A stretch of 64,000 nt of DNA from Dermatophilaceae bacterium Sec6.4 (lineage in GTDB: Bacteria > Actinomycetota > Actinomycetes > Actinomycetales > Dermatophilaceae). A program made the translations under genes and the position numbers. The notes beneath the pieces were generated by a model, which saw only the letters and a list, made by a program, of their open reading frames with translations, had not been told where the DNA came from and did not search any database. This document shows, one piece after another, positions 16,974 to 27,186 of this stretch. How positions within the stretch are numbered: the first letter of the stretch is position 1; each line of letters opens with the position of its first letter. The DNA lies in assembly GCA_039636865.1 (NCBI GenBank), contig CP144172.1:1116001-1180000 (forward strand), written 5' to 3'.

Positions 16974-18242
16974 GTGGCCTTGACCGACCTGTCGGCAGAA
17001 CAGCTGCGCGAACTGTCCGATATTCAGCGCACGGCCTACGACGATGCGGTTGCCCGCGGTCTGAAGCTGGACCTGACGCGCGGCAAGCCCAGTTCCGCGC
17101 AGCTGGACCTGGCCGAGGAGTTGCTGTCACTTCCGCGCGGTCACCGCGCGGCCGACGGCACCGATGTACGCAACTACGGGGGTCTGTTGGGTCTGCCGGA
17201 GCTGCGCGCGATGTTCGCGGAGTTGCTCGGTGTCGACCTGAACCAACTGGTAGCCGGTGGGAACGCCAGCCTGACGATGATGTCCGACGTCCTGATCTAC
17301 CATCTCTTCCACGGCGGCGTGGATTCCCAGGAGCCGTGGGGGGTGCAGGAATCGGTCAAGTTCATCTGCCCCGTGCCGGGGTATGACCGTCACTTCTCCC
17401 TTCTGGAGCACTACGGCGTCGAGATGGTCACCGTTGCGATGAATGCCGACGGTCCCGACGTCGAGGCTGTCAAGGAACTGGTCGCGGAGGACGCGAGCAT
17501 CAAGGGCATCTGGATCGTGCCGACCTATGCGAACCCCAGCGGCGCGGTGTGCTCCCTGGAGGTCGCGTCGCAACTTGCGGCGATGCAGACCGCGGCTCCC
17601 GACTTCCGCATCTTCTGGGACAACGCCTACGCGTTGCATCACCTCACGCAGGACGAAGCCAAGAGCGCTGACATCCTGTCGCTGGCGAGTGCGTCGGGCC
17701 ACCCGCACCGCCCCATTGTCTTCGCCTCCACCTCGAAGGTCTCGTTTGCCGGATCGGGTGTCGCGTTCCTTGCGGCCTCAGCCGAGACGATCGCCTGGTA
17801 CACCGGCCACCTCGGCAAGAGTTCGATCGGGCCGGACAAGGTCAATCAGCTGCGTCATGCGCAGTTCTTCGGCAGTGCGGAAGGCGTACGCGCGCACATG
17901 CGCAAGCATCGCGAGATCATCGCTCCCAAATTCGCCGAGGTGCAGCGCATCCTGCAGGAGCGGCTCGGGGAGCACGGCGTGGCGTCCTGGAACACTCCGC
18001 TGGGTGGATACTTCGTCAACCTGGACGTGCTGGATGGTACAGCCTCTCGGGTTATCGAGCTCGCGAAGGCCGCCGGCGTGGCCTTGACTCCGGCGGGGTC
18101 GTCTTTTCCCTACGGCGACGACCCGCGGGACCGCAATATCCGTCTGGCCCCGACCATGCCGCCGCTGTCGGAGGTCACTGACGCGATGGACGTGGTCGCG
18201 ACCTGCGTGTTGCTGGCCGCGGCAGAGAAGCTCCTCGCCTGA
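16974..18242 (+). CDS. PLP-dependent class I aminotransferase (aspartate aminotransferase, Rv3722c-like)
   Basis: 422 residues. Fold-type I PLP enzyme with the N-terminal LDLTRGKPSSAQLDL, substrate-side NYGGLLGLPELR, the IVPTYANPSGAVC block, the DNAYALHHL segment and the Schiff-base lysine in STSKVSFAGSGVAF. This combination matches the actinobacterial family typified by Mycobacterium tuberculosis Rv3722c, reported as the main aspartate aminotransferase (family knowledge, not tested here). The GTG start at 16974 gives MALTDLSAEQL. It stands alone ahead of ppsR and ppsA; no obvious link to them beyond central carbon/nitrogen metabolism. Confidence 0.85.
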   Translation: MALTDLSAEQLRELSDIQRTAYDDAVARGLKLDLTRGKPSSAQLDLAEELLSLPRGHRAADGTDVRNYGGLLGLPELRAMFAELLGVDLNQLVAGGNASLTMMSDVLIYHLFHGGVDSQEPWGVQESVKFICPVPGYDRHFSLLEHYGVEMVTVAMNADGPDVEAVKELVAEDASIKGIWIVPTYANPSGAVCSLEVASQLAAMQTAAPDFRIFWDNAYALHHLTQDEAKSADILSLASASGHPHRPIVFASTSKVSFAGSGVAFLAASAETIAWYTGHLGKSSIGPDKVNQLRHAQFFGSAEGVRAHMRKHREIIAPKFAEVQRILQERLGEHGVASWNTPLGGYFVNLDVLDGTASRVIELAKAAGVALTPAGSSFPYGDDPRDRNIRLAPTMPPLSEVTDAMDVVATCVLLAAAEKLLA

Positions 18243-18359
18243 TCGGATCGGGTAGGCAGGCTCCCGCGCGGCCAGGACACGGACGATTTCCTGGGTGTTC
18301 CGGGACCTGGCCGGCGGCTTGGTGTCCGTTGCGCAACGAGGTGTGTCAAGGTGACCCCT

Positions 18360-19184
18360 ATGGCATCCGTTGAAGCGACGCCGGTCTTCTTCCTGGCCGG
18401 TGGCACGGGAATCTCCGCCGAGACCCTCGGCAACATGATTCTGCAACAATTCCCTACGCTACGCTTTATTCGGCAGAAGATTCCGTTCATCACAACTGTC
18501 TCGCACGCAGAAGAAGTTCTGGCGAATGTGAACATAGCGAAGACCGAGAATGTCATTCCACTGATCTTCTCAACCGTCGCGGACGAGGAAATCCGTGCTG
18601 TTCTGATGCGTACCGACTGTGCTTTTGTCGACCTTTTCGGTGCCCAGCTCGATCTGGTCGAGCGGGTGTTGCACGTCAACGCAACCCGGGGTGGCGGCAG
18701 CGCTCACGGTGTCGGCGATCCCATGGCATATGACGCCCGGATGAAAGCTGTCGAATACGCCATCGAACACGATGACGGTCAAAGCCTGCGGGCCATCGAA
18801 CGCGCCGACCTCATACTCACCGCGCCCTCGCGATGCGGCAAGACTCCCACCACCATGTACCTGGCGCTGCAACACGGGCTCCTGGTAGCCAATTACCCGC
18901 TGGTCGAGGAAGATTTCGAATCCACCGATCTCCCTCGTCCGATCAGGGCGTATGCCAGGAAGTGTTTCGGAATCCTGACCACGGCAAGTCGGCTGAGCCA
19001 GGTGCGCGGTGAGCGTCGGCCGGGGTCGGCATATGCCTCGATCACCCAGTGCAGCTACGAGCTGCGCCGGGCAGAGGCTATGTTTCGAGCACACCGGGTG
19101 CCGAGTATCAACTCGGCAGCCATGTCGGTGGAAGAGATGGCAGCAGTCATCATGCAGACCCAGAAGTTGAACCGCGCCCACTGA
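18360..19184 (+). CDS. ppsR: PEP synthase regulatory protein (bifunctional kinase/pyrophosphorylase, DUF299)
   Basis: 274 residues. The protein has the DUF299 pattern: N-terminal VFFLAGGTGISAETLGNM, the central phosphate-binding SRCGKTPTTMYLALQ and the YARKCFGILTTASRL segment. Family members phosphorylate PEP synthase with ADP to inactivate it and remove the phosphate with inorganic phosphate. The ATG at 18360 follows AAGGTGA with suitable spacing; an in-frame GTG nine bases earlier is less likely. Its direct neighbour 49 bp downstream is PEP synthase itself, so target and regulator are paired in one operon. Confidence 0.92.
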   Translation: MASVEATPVFFLAGGTGISAETLGNMILQQFPTLRFIRQKIPFITTVSHAEEVLANVNIAKTENVIPLIFSTVADEEIRAVLMRTDCAFVDLFGAQLDLVERVLHVNATRGGGSAHGVGDPMAYDARMKAVEYAIEHDDGQSLRAIERADLILTAPSRCGKTPTTMYLALQHGLLVANYPLVEEDFESTDLPRPIRAYARKCFGILTTASRLSQVRGERRPGSAYASITQCSYELRRAEAMFRAHRVPSINSAAMSVEEMAAVIMQTQKLNRAH

Positions 19185-19232
19185 ATCACTAGTTTTTCCG
19201 TTCTCAGCTCTCGTCGAAAGAGGTCCGATTCC

Positions 19233-21608
<2,376 letters not shown>

Positions 21609-21627
21609 CCCACCCCGGTCGGTAGAA

Positions 21628-21659
21628 GTGCGGTGAACGGGAACGCCCGTTCACCGCAC
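21628..21659. terminator. Bidirectional hairpin terminator between ppsA and ABC permease
   Basis: A perfect 14-bp inverted repeat (21628-21641 and 21646-21659, GTGCGGTGAACGGG) with a 4-nt AACG loop, followed on the plus strand by TGTTTGT. It lies between convergent genes and can terminate both. Confidence 0.9.
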
Positions 21660-21673
21660 TGTTTGTGATGGTC

Positions 21674-22585
21674 TCAGGACAGGACGCGGCGGCGGAAGTT
21701 GCGCAGGCCGATGGTCAGGAACACCACGGCGAACCCAAGAATTACCGGGTAGATCGCGAAGAGTGTCATGTGTGGTGCCTGGGTGAACGCCGCCCGCATT
21801 CCTTCGTTCACGTAGATCAGCGGATTGATCAGGACGAGGGTCTGCAGCCAGTGGAAGCCGCCGATCGTCACTGGCGACAGCGTGGTCCAGGAATAGTAGG
21901 TGCCGCCGAGGAAAGTGATCGGCAGGATGATGAACCCGAACATCAGGCCGATGTTGCGTGGTTGGAAACTGGTTCCGAGAACCAGGCCGAGGCCGGCCAT
22001 CGCGACACAGGCCAGCGGTACCAAGGTCAGAATGACGGCCCAGTGCAGGTGCAGGTGGGCCTGCACCCCGTTGGCGTGCACGACCGATGCGATCGGCAGG
22101 ACGATGATCGCGGAGATGATCCCCTGCACTGCGCCGGACAGCACTTTCGCAATGGCCACCAGCCAGATGGGGCAGGGCGCCTGAACGCGGTCCTCGATCT
22201 CGCGGGTGTAGCCGAACTCCTGGGCCATCGACAGGGCAATCGACTGCACTCCCTGGAACATGATCGAGATGCCGACCACCCCGGGTACGAGCACGGTCGC
22301 GAAGTCCGACTGGCCGCCCTTACCTTTGCCGCCGCCGATGCCCTGGCCGATCTTGGGAAACACGTAGAGGAATACAAAACACAGCAGAAAAGGCTGGATG
22401 ATCGTGCGAAGGACGAACAGCCCCCAGTCCTTGCGCAGCACGGTGACGTCGCGCAGCATCAAAGCCCCGAGTGCGGTCCACGCTGCGCGCGGGACACTTC
22501 GGGTCGGAGCATCGGAGATGAACGCTCTGTCTGCGGGCACTGCGGGCACTGCGGGCACTGCGGCCGGTGCTGTGGGGCTGCTCAT
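21674..22585 (-). CDS. ABC-2 type export permease (DrrB-like)
   Basis: 303 residues. Six hydrophobic segments follow a soluble N-terminus, including TIIQPFLLCFVFLYVFP, VLVPGVVGISIMFQG, VLPIASVVHANG and LMFGFIILPITFLGGTYY, characteristic of ABC-2 permeases of the daunorubicin-resistance DrrB type. An internal Gly/Lys-rich loop (GQGIGGGKGKGG) lies after the first helix. The ATG overlaps the stop of the ATPase gene by 4 bp, so the pair is translationally coupled. The N-terminus is encoded partly by a 9-bp tandem repeat (VPA units). Together with the ATPase it forms a small-molecule exporter; its position next to the sunscreen operon makes MAA export a testable idea, not a known fact. Confidence 0.88.
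   Translation of the reverse strand: MSSPTAPAAVPAVPAVPADRAFISDAPTRSVPRAAWTALGALMLRDVTVLRKDWGLFVLRTIIQPFLLCFVFLYVFPKIGQGIGGGKGKGGQSDFATVLVPGVVGISIMFQGVQSIALSMAQEFGYTREIEDRVQAPCPIWLVAIAKVLSGAVQGIISAIIVLPIASVVHANGVQAHLHLHWAVILTLVPLACVAMAGLGLVLGTSFQPRNIGLMFGFIILPITFLGGTYYSWTTLSPVTIGGFHWLQTLVLINPLIYVNEGMRAAFTQAPHMTLFAIYPVILGFAVVFLTIGLRNFRRRVLS
22531..22566. repeat. Four 9-bp tandem repeats in the permease gene
   Basis: CTGCGGGCA is repeated three times exactly and a fourth time imperfectly, giving a VPA repeat in the permease N-terminal tail. Unit gain or loss would keep frame, so it changes tail length rather than switching the gene off. Confidence 0.85.
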
Positions 22586-23565
22586 TCGCGGAGTTCCTTT
22601 CCGGTCAGGTCGATGAAAACGGTCTCCAGGCTGGGTTCGGACACCGACAGATCCAGGATGTCGTAGCCGGCCTTCTCAGCGGCCAGGACGATCCGGGGCA
22701 CGAGGCGGTCGCTTCCGTCGATGTGCAGCTCCAGAGATTCCCCACGCACCCGATGCTCGGCAACCCCGTTCAGTTCCGCAGCCAGCAGATCGCCCAGTCT
22801 TTCCTGATCACCGGCTGCGCGGATGGTGACCACGGTATCGGCGCCGACCCGTTTCTTCAGTTCGGCGGGAGTGCCCAACGCGAGAACAGTGCCGTGATCC
22901 ATGATGGCGACCCGATCGCACAACTGGTCGGCTTCTTCCATGTAGTGGGTGGTCAGCAGAATCGTCTGACCGTCATCGTTCAGCTCCCGCAGTTTCTCCC
23001 ACAGCGCAAGGCGACTCTGGGGATCCAGCCCCGCTGTGGGCTCATCCAGGAAAAGCACCGCCGGGCGGTGGAAGATCGCCCGCGCAACCATCAGCCGTTG
23101 CGCCAGGCCTCCTGACAGGGTGAAGACGGACCGGTCGGCCCATTTGGTGAGCTGGAAGTCCGCCAGCAGTTCATCAGCCGTGGAGCGCGCGGACCTGGCG
23201 CTGTAGCCGAACAGGCGACCATGGAAGTAGAGGTTCTCCCGCACGGTCAATGCCCGGTCCAGGGTGTTCTGCTGGGAGACGATCCCGGTGACCTGCTTGG
23301 CCAGCGACGGTTGCTTGACGATGTCGATGCCGGCGATGAAGCCTCGTCCGGATGTGGGGATGACCCTGGTCGTCAGCATCCCTGCCGTGGTGGTCTTGCC
23401 CGCTCCGTTGGGTCCGAGCAATCCGAAGATCTCGCCCGTCGGCACGTCCAGATCCAGCGCCTGCACGGCGGGAGCATCGGCGCCGGAGTAGGTCTTCGCC
23501 AGCGATTCGGTGTGGATCGCCCACTCACCCTGCGGGCTGTGCCGATGATGTCTCGTCGTGTCCAT
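22582..23565 (-). CDS. ABC exporter ATP-binding protein (DrrA-like)
   Basis: 327 residues. Walker A is GPNGAGKTT, the Q-loop region is TGIVSQQNTLDRALT, the signature is LSGGLAQRLMVARA, Walker B is VLFLDEPTAGLD and the switch His is in TTHYMEEAD. A C-terminal extension of about 90 residues, ending SEPSLETVFIDLTG, is typical of DrrA-type subunits. The glutamine normally after LSGG is replaced by Leu-Ala, a mild departure. It is the middle gene of a tetR / ATPase / permease operon on the minus strand (40 bp after tetR, 4-bp overlap with the permease). It powers export of an unknown substrate. Confidence 0.93.
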   Translation of the reverse strand: MDTTRHHRHSPQGEWAIHTESLAKTYSGADAPAVQALDLDVPTGEIFGLLGPNGAGKTTTAGMLTTRVIPTSGRGFIAGIDIVKQPSLAKQVTGIVSQQNTLDRALTVRENLYFHGRLFGYSARSARSTADELLADFQLTKWADRSVFTLSGGLAQRLMVARAIFHRPAVLFLDEPTAGLDPQSRLALWEKLRELNDDGQTILLTTHYMEEADQLCDRVAIMDHGTVLALGTPAELKKRVGADTVVTIRAAGDQERLGDLLAAELNGVAEHRVRGESLELHIDGSDRLVPRIVLAAEKAGYDILDLSVSEPSLETVFIDLTGKELRE

Positions 23566-23605
23566 AGTCCCTCAAACTACCTGGGGAAGCTGTTCTCGTG
23601 GCCCA

Positions 23606-24184
23606 TCATTCGGCATGTGCAATGCCGAGTAGGGCGATGTCGACGGCTGCGGCGATGAGTGCGTCGCTGGGCAGCGTGTCATGCATCATCGCGGCATTCG
23701 AGACGAAACCGGAAAGCATCAGTGCAGCGGCTTCGAATCGTTCGCCGTCGGCGACGGTCGCCAGCATGGTCCGCAACGGAGCCTCACCGTCCCGCACCAT
23801 TTCGTCCCGAATGACCGCCATCCGCGGATCGGAGGACGCGAGCTCGGCAAGCACCGCGAGCAGTTGATCCAGGTGGTAGTCCTCGATGGCAGCGCGGAAC
23901 ATCGTCAGTTCAGCGATCAGGTCATTGCGCAGATTGCCCGTCGCCGCGTGGTGCGGCATCTGCCGCAACCAGGCGAAGGCTTCGTACAGCAGATCTGACC
24001 TGGTGGGCCAATGTTTGTAGACGGTCGCCCGCGAATAGCCGGCGACTCGCGCCACATGGTTGTGGGTAACCGCTTCGCGGCCTTCATCCACCAGTACCTG
24101 CAGGGTGGTGGTGAGGATGTCGTTACGGGTCCGGACGACCCGGGCATCAACTGGTTCCTCGGTCGGGGAGGCGGTCAGTGCCAC
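23606..24184 (-). CDS. TetR-family transcriptional regulator
   Basis: About 192 residues. The N-terminal helix-turn-helix reads ILTTTLQVLVDEGREAVTHN, then VARVAGYSRATVYKHWPTR and SDLLYEAF; the rest is an alpha-helical ligand domain. The GTG at 24184 is preferred because AGGAGG ends 8 bases upstream; a GTG at 24193 would sit inside that site. It opens the operon that continues into the DrrAB-like exporter and is divergent from the HAD/mys operon across a 165-bp gap containing a strong palindrome. TetR proteins usually repress their own operon and neighbours until a small ligand binds. The ligand here could be an MAA, an intermediate or an unrelated drug. Confidence 0.9.
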   Translation of the reverse strand: MALTASPTEEPVDARVVRTRNDILTTTLQVLVDEGREAVTHNHVARVAGYSRATVYKHWPTRSDLLYEAFAWLRQMPHHAATGNLRNDLIAELTMFRAAIEDYHLDQLLAVLAELASSDPRMAVIRDEMVRDGEAPLRTMLATVADGERFEAAALMLSGFVSNAAMMHDTLPSDALIAAAVDIALLGIAHAE

Positions 24185-24203
24185 GCCGGTCACCTCCTGG
24201 TTG

Positions 24204-24247
24204 CCTAATGGACGGATTGTCCACTAGCTTTGTTCTAGTCCATTAGG
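24204..24247. promoter_or_regulatory. Palindromic operator candidate in tetR / mys divergent region
   Basis: CCTAATGGAC (24204-24213) and GTCCATTAGG (24238-24247) are perfect inverted 10-mers. Nested at 24209-24223 is TGGAC-GGATT-GTCCA, a compact palindrome of typical TetR-operator size. The half-site GTCCAYTAG therefore occurs more than once. It lies between the divergent starts and could control both operons. The binding protein is inferred. Confidence 0.65.
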
Positions 24248-24278
24248 ACCCCCACTGCCAAAACCGGTGTGGGGGTCC
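24246..24278 (+). other. GC-rich 10-bp hairpin in the leader of the mys operon
   Basis: GGACCCCCAC (24246-24255) and GTGGGGGTCC (24269-24278) form a perfect 10-bp stem with a 13-nt loop, about 70 bp before the first ATG of the operon. No U-run follows. It may be an attenuator or RNA stability element, or a terminator for minus-strand transcription. Confidence 0.6.
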
Positions 24279-24349
24279 TGGCGCAAATCCGGAAGCCTCT
24301 GCGGTCGAAGGTCGGTGGATGTCGGTCCAGATCAACCTAGGAGCCCCAC

Positions 24350-25018
24350 ATGTCAGCTGTTCTGTTCGGTTCGATCAGCACGATCGCCGACACCTCCGAG
24401 TTGCAGCGCGAAGCCTTCAACAAGGCCTTCGTCGCGCATGACGTGAACTGGGTCTGGGATCGCTCGGACTACCTCGCGATGCTCGACAAGAGCGGAGGCC
24501 GCGACCGGATCGCTGCCTACGCGCAATCGCGTGGTGAGTCCGTCGACGCGGACGCCATCCACCGGACGAAGTCCGAGATCTTTCAACGTGACCTCGCTGA
24601 GTCGAACATCGTTCCCCGCGATGACGTCGCCCAGACGATTCAGGACGCGGTGGACGCCGGGATGTCGGTCGGTCTGGTGACCACGACGTCGCGCCGGAAC
24701 ATTTCCGCGATGTTGGACGCACTGCACCCGCAGATCCGGGTCGACCAGTTCGACATCATCGTCGACGTCACCGACGTGGACCAGCGAAAGCCGGCCGGTG
24801 ATGCGTACGAGTTCGCACTGACCAGCCTGCATGTGAAATCCGACGACTGCGTCGCGATCGAGGACAACATCGAGGGCGTCCGGGCGGCGCAGGCTGCCGG
24901 AATAACCTGCGTGGCTTTCCCCAATGCAAACACCTCCGGTCAGGACTTCGCCGCAGCTGACCGACGCGTCCATCAGGTGCAGTTCGACGAGCTCGCCTCA
25001 CTGATCACCGCCAACTGA
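24350..25018 (+). CDS. HAD-superfamily (CbbY/beta-phosphoglucomutase-like) protein lacking the motif I aspartates
   Basis: 222 residues with the overall CbbY/beta-phosphoglucomutase layout. Motif I, normally F-D-x-D-G-T, here reads [15 protein letters not shown]: the nucleophile Asp is Gly7 and the acid/base Asp is Ile9. The sequence after it ([13 protein letters not shown]) is normal. Motif II TTTS is at 111-114, motif III Lys at 147 (QRKPAGDAY) and motif IV Glu171-Asp172 (AIEDNIEGV). The substrate and Mg scaffold is therefore largely kept while the catalytic nucleophile is gone, so phosphatase or mutase activity is unlikely. AGGAG lies 7 bases before the ATG. It is the first gene of the MAA operon, 32 bp before mysA. 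It may be a partner or binding protein for a sugar phosphate such as sedoheptulose 7-phosphate. Confidence 0.85.
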   Translation: MSAVLFGSISTIADTSELQREAFNKAFVAHDVNWVWDRSDYLAMLDKSGGRDRIAAYAQSRGESVDADAIHRTKSEIFQRDLAESNIVPRDDVAQTIQDAVDAGMSVGLVTTTSRRNISAMLDALHPQIRVDQFDIIVDVTDVDQRKPAGDAYEFALTSLHVKSDDCVAIEDNIEGVRAAQAAGITCVAFPNANTSGQDFAAADRRVHQVQFDELASLITAN

Positions 25019-25050
25019 GTTACCAAGAACCTCCGAGACAGGACCTGAAG

Positions 25051-26274
25051 ATGCCCGACCCGACCGCTTCCGTCGAGGCCACCGAGACCTCGTTCCATGT
25101 CCAGGCGTACGAGAAGATCGAATACTCCCTTACCTACGTCGATGGCGTATTTGCTGTCGAGAACAGCCATCTCGCCGACGCATATCGCGCGTGGGGCCGC
25201 ACCCTGATGGTGATCGACGAGACGGTTCTGGCGCTCTACCGCGAGAAGATCGAGGCGTACTTCGAGCACCACGAGATTGCGCTCACCATTTTCGCCATCC
25301 GCATTGCGGAGCCGGACAAGTCGTTGACCACCCTGGAGAAGATCATCGACGCGTTCGGAGCCTTCGGGCTCGTGCGTAAGGAGCCGGTCCTGGTCGTCGG
25401 GGGAGGCCTCACGACCGATGTCGCCGGCCTGGCCTGCGCAACGTTCCGGCGTGCGACGAATTACATCCGCATCCCGACCACGTTGATCGGGCTGATCGAC
25501 GCCAGCGTTGCCATCAAGGTTGCGGTCAACCACGGTCATTACAAGAACCGGCTCGGCGCCTTCCACGCATCCCAACAGGTGATTCTGGACTTCTCCTTTT
25601 TGCAGACGCTGCCGATCGATCAGGTCCGCAACGGGATGGCCGAGATGCTCAAGATCGCGGTGGTCGGCAACGCCAGCATCTTCAATCTGATGGAGAAGTA
25701 CGGCGAGGATCTGCTGACCACCCGCTTCGGGCACCTGGACGGCACGCCCGAGCTGCGTGAGATCGCCCACCGGGTGACCTACGACGCTATCGACACCATG
25801 CTCAGGCTCGAGGTGCCGAATCTGCAGGAGCTGGACCTGGACCGGGTCATCGCCTTCGGTCACACCTGGAGTCCCACCTTGGAGCTGACCCCCGACGTGC
25901 CCTACTTCCACGGGCACGCGGTCAATATTGATATGGCCTTCTCCACCACCCTCGCCGAGCGACGGGGAATGATCAGCGTCAGCGAACGTGACCGCATCTT
26001 CTGGTTGATGAGCAACATCGGCCTCACCCTGGACAGTCCTTACCTCACGCCGGAGCTGCTGCAGACCGGCACCGAGTCGATCGTGCAGACGCGCGACGGG
26101 TTGCTACGAGCTGCAGTGCCGAACCCGATCGGTAGCTGCGCCTTCATCAACGACCTTCCGGAGGCGGAGATGCGCGAGACGCTGCAGGCCCACCGCGAGA
26201 CGGCGCGCAAGTACCCGCGCGAGGGTCAGGGCGAGGACATGTTCATCGACTCCGCACCGGTTCACTCGCGGTGA
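25051..26274 (+). CDS. mysA: 2-demethyl-4-deoxygadusol synthase (DDGS), first MAA enzyme
   Basis: 407 residues, a sugar-phosphate cyclase of the dehydroquinate-synthase superfamily. Members convert sedoheptulose 7-phosphate with NAD to 2-demethyl-4-deoxygadusol. The NAD/metal region [12 protein letters not shown] is at 116-126 and the zinc region includes [11 protein letters not shown]. The closely related EEVS enzymes are separated from DDGS by two residues; in the Anabaena DDGS these are, as I recall the literature, Ala268 and Thr347. Counting codons here gives Ala268 (IAFGHTWSP) and Thr347 (VQTRDG) at exactly those positions. That supports DDGS over a cyclitol-antibiotic EEVS. mysB starts 4 bp after the stop. 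Confidence 0.93.
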   Translation: MPDPTASVEATETSFHVQAYEKIEYSLTYVDGVFAVENSHLADAYRAWGRTLMVIDETVLALYREKIEAYFEHHEIALTIFAIRIAEPDKSLTTLEKIIDAFGAFGLVRKEPVLVVGGGLTTDVAGLACATFRRATNYIRIPTTLIGLIDASVAIKVAVNHGHYKNRLGAFHASQQVILDFSFLQTLPIDQVRNGMAEMLKIAVVGNASIFNLMEKYGEDLLTTRFGHLDGTPELREIAHRVTYDAIDTMLRLEVPNLQELDLDRVIAFGHTWSPTLELTPDVPYFHGHAVNIDMAFSTTLAERRGMISVSERDRIFWLMSNIGLTLDSPYLTPELLQTGTESIVQTRDGLLRAAVPNPIGSCAFINDLPEAEMRETLQAHRETARKYPREGQGEDMFIDSAPVHSR

Positions 26275-26278
26275 CCCG

Positions 26279-27139
26279 ATGACCGAACCAGCTATCTGGG
26301 TCAGCCCGATGCCGAGGCCCGTGACGCCGGTGGCAATCGCCGGTCACGAGCTGTCGGCGCTGGTGCGGGATCTGGCGGCCGACACGTCCCTGGATGACAG
26401 CGTCCGGGAGCGGTTGGCCCGATGTCGCGATCTCGTGGTGGGTCTGGACCCTTACCTCGAGGCGTGTACGACGCCGGAGTCACCGGACCTGAGTCGCCTC
26501 GCCGCCCGTACCCGAGAGGAGTCCTGGGCCGATCGAGCAGGCAGCTCTGCCGTTGGTGGGGGCTGCGGTGTTCTGGAGCAGGAGATGCTCTCGGGGCATG
26601 TCGAGGGTCAGTTCCTGAAGATGCTCGTGCATGCTACGGGCGCCTCGCGGGTGCTGGAGATCGGCATGTTCACCGGATACTCGGCGCTCGCAATGGCCGA
26701 GGCGATGGGGCCGGACGGGTCGATCGTGGCGTGCGAGATCGATGCGTACGCCGCCGACATCGCGCGGGAGTGTTTTGCGGACTCCACCGCCGGCTACAAG
26801 GTGGATGTGCGGGTCGCCCCCGCCCTGGAGACGCTGGCGTCCTTGTCGCAGTCCGGCGAGCAGTTCGAGTTGGTGTTCATCGACGCCGACAAAGCCGGCT
26901 ACGGGGAGTACCTGGCGGCTGTGCTGGATTCGGATCTACTGACACCGCAAGGCCTGATCTGCGTCGACAACACGCTGATGCAGGGCGAGCCGTGGCGGAC
27001 AGGGAAGCCGGGGCAGCCCAGTGGCAACGGCGCGGCAATCGCCAGGTTCAACGAGATGGTGGCTTCTGACGCCCGCATCGAGCAGGTGCTGTTGCCGCTG
27101 CGAGACGGACTGACCTTGATTCGCAGGACCGATACCTGA
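26279..27139 (+). CDS. mysB: O-methyltransferase making 4-deoxygadusol
   Basis: 286 residues. A COMT-type SAM-dependent O-methyltransferase with motif I VLEIGMFTGYSALAMAEA, the acidic beta-2 end VACEIDAYAADIA, metal-binding FIDADKAGY and the VDNTLMQGEPW segment. MAA O-methyltransferases methylate 2-demethyl-4-deoxygadusol to 4-deoxygadusol. The first ~95 residues (YLEACTTPESPDLSRL) are an MAA-type N-terminal extension. It lies directly after mysA with a 4-bp gap, consistent with coupled translation. A 47-bp spacer leads to the dioxygenase gene. Confidence 0.92.
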   Translation: MTEPAIWVSPMPRPVTPVAIAGHELSALVRDLAADTSLDDSVRERLARCRDLVVGLDPYLEACTTPESPDLSRLAARTREESWADRAGSSAVGGGCGVLEQEMLSGHVEGQFLKMLVHATGASRVLEIGMFTGYSALAMAEAMGPDGSIVACEIDAYAADIARECFADSTAGYKVDVRVAPALETLASLSQSGEQFELVFIDADKAGYGEYLAAVLDSDLLTPQGLICVDNTLMQGEPWRTGKPGQPSGNGAAIARFNEMVASDARIEQVLLPLRDGLTLIRRTDT

Positions 27140-27186
27140 GCAGCCGCGCCGGGTGACCGGCCGTTGCCACCAAGAGGAGAGCAGAC

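Noticed and set aside
24350-25018. Active sugar-phosphate phosphatase in the MAA operon
   Set aside because: Both motif I aspartates are replaced (Gly7, Ile9), so standard HAD catalysis is not possible.
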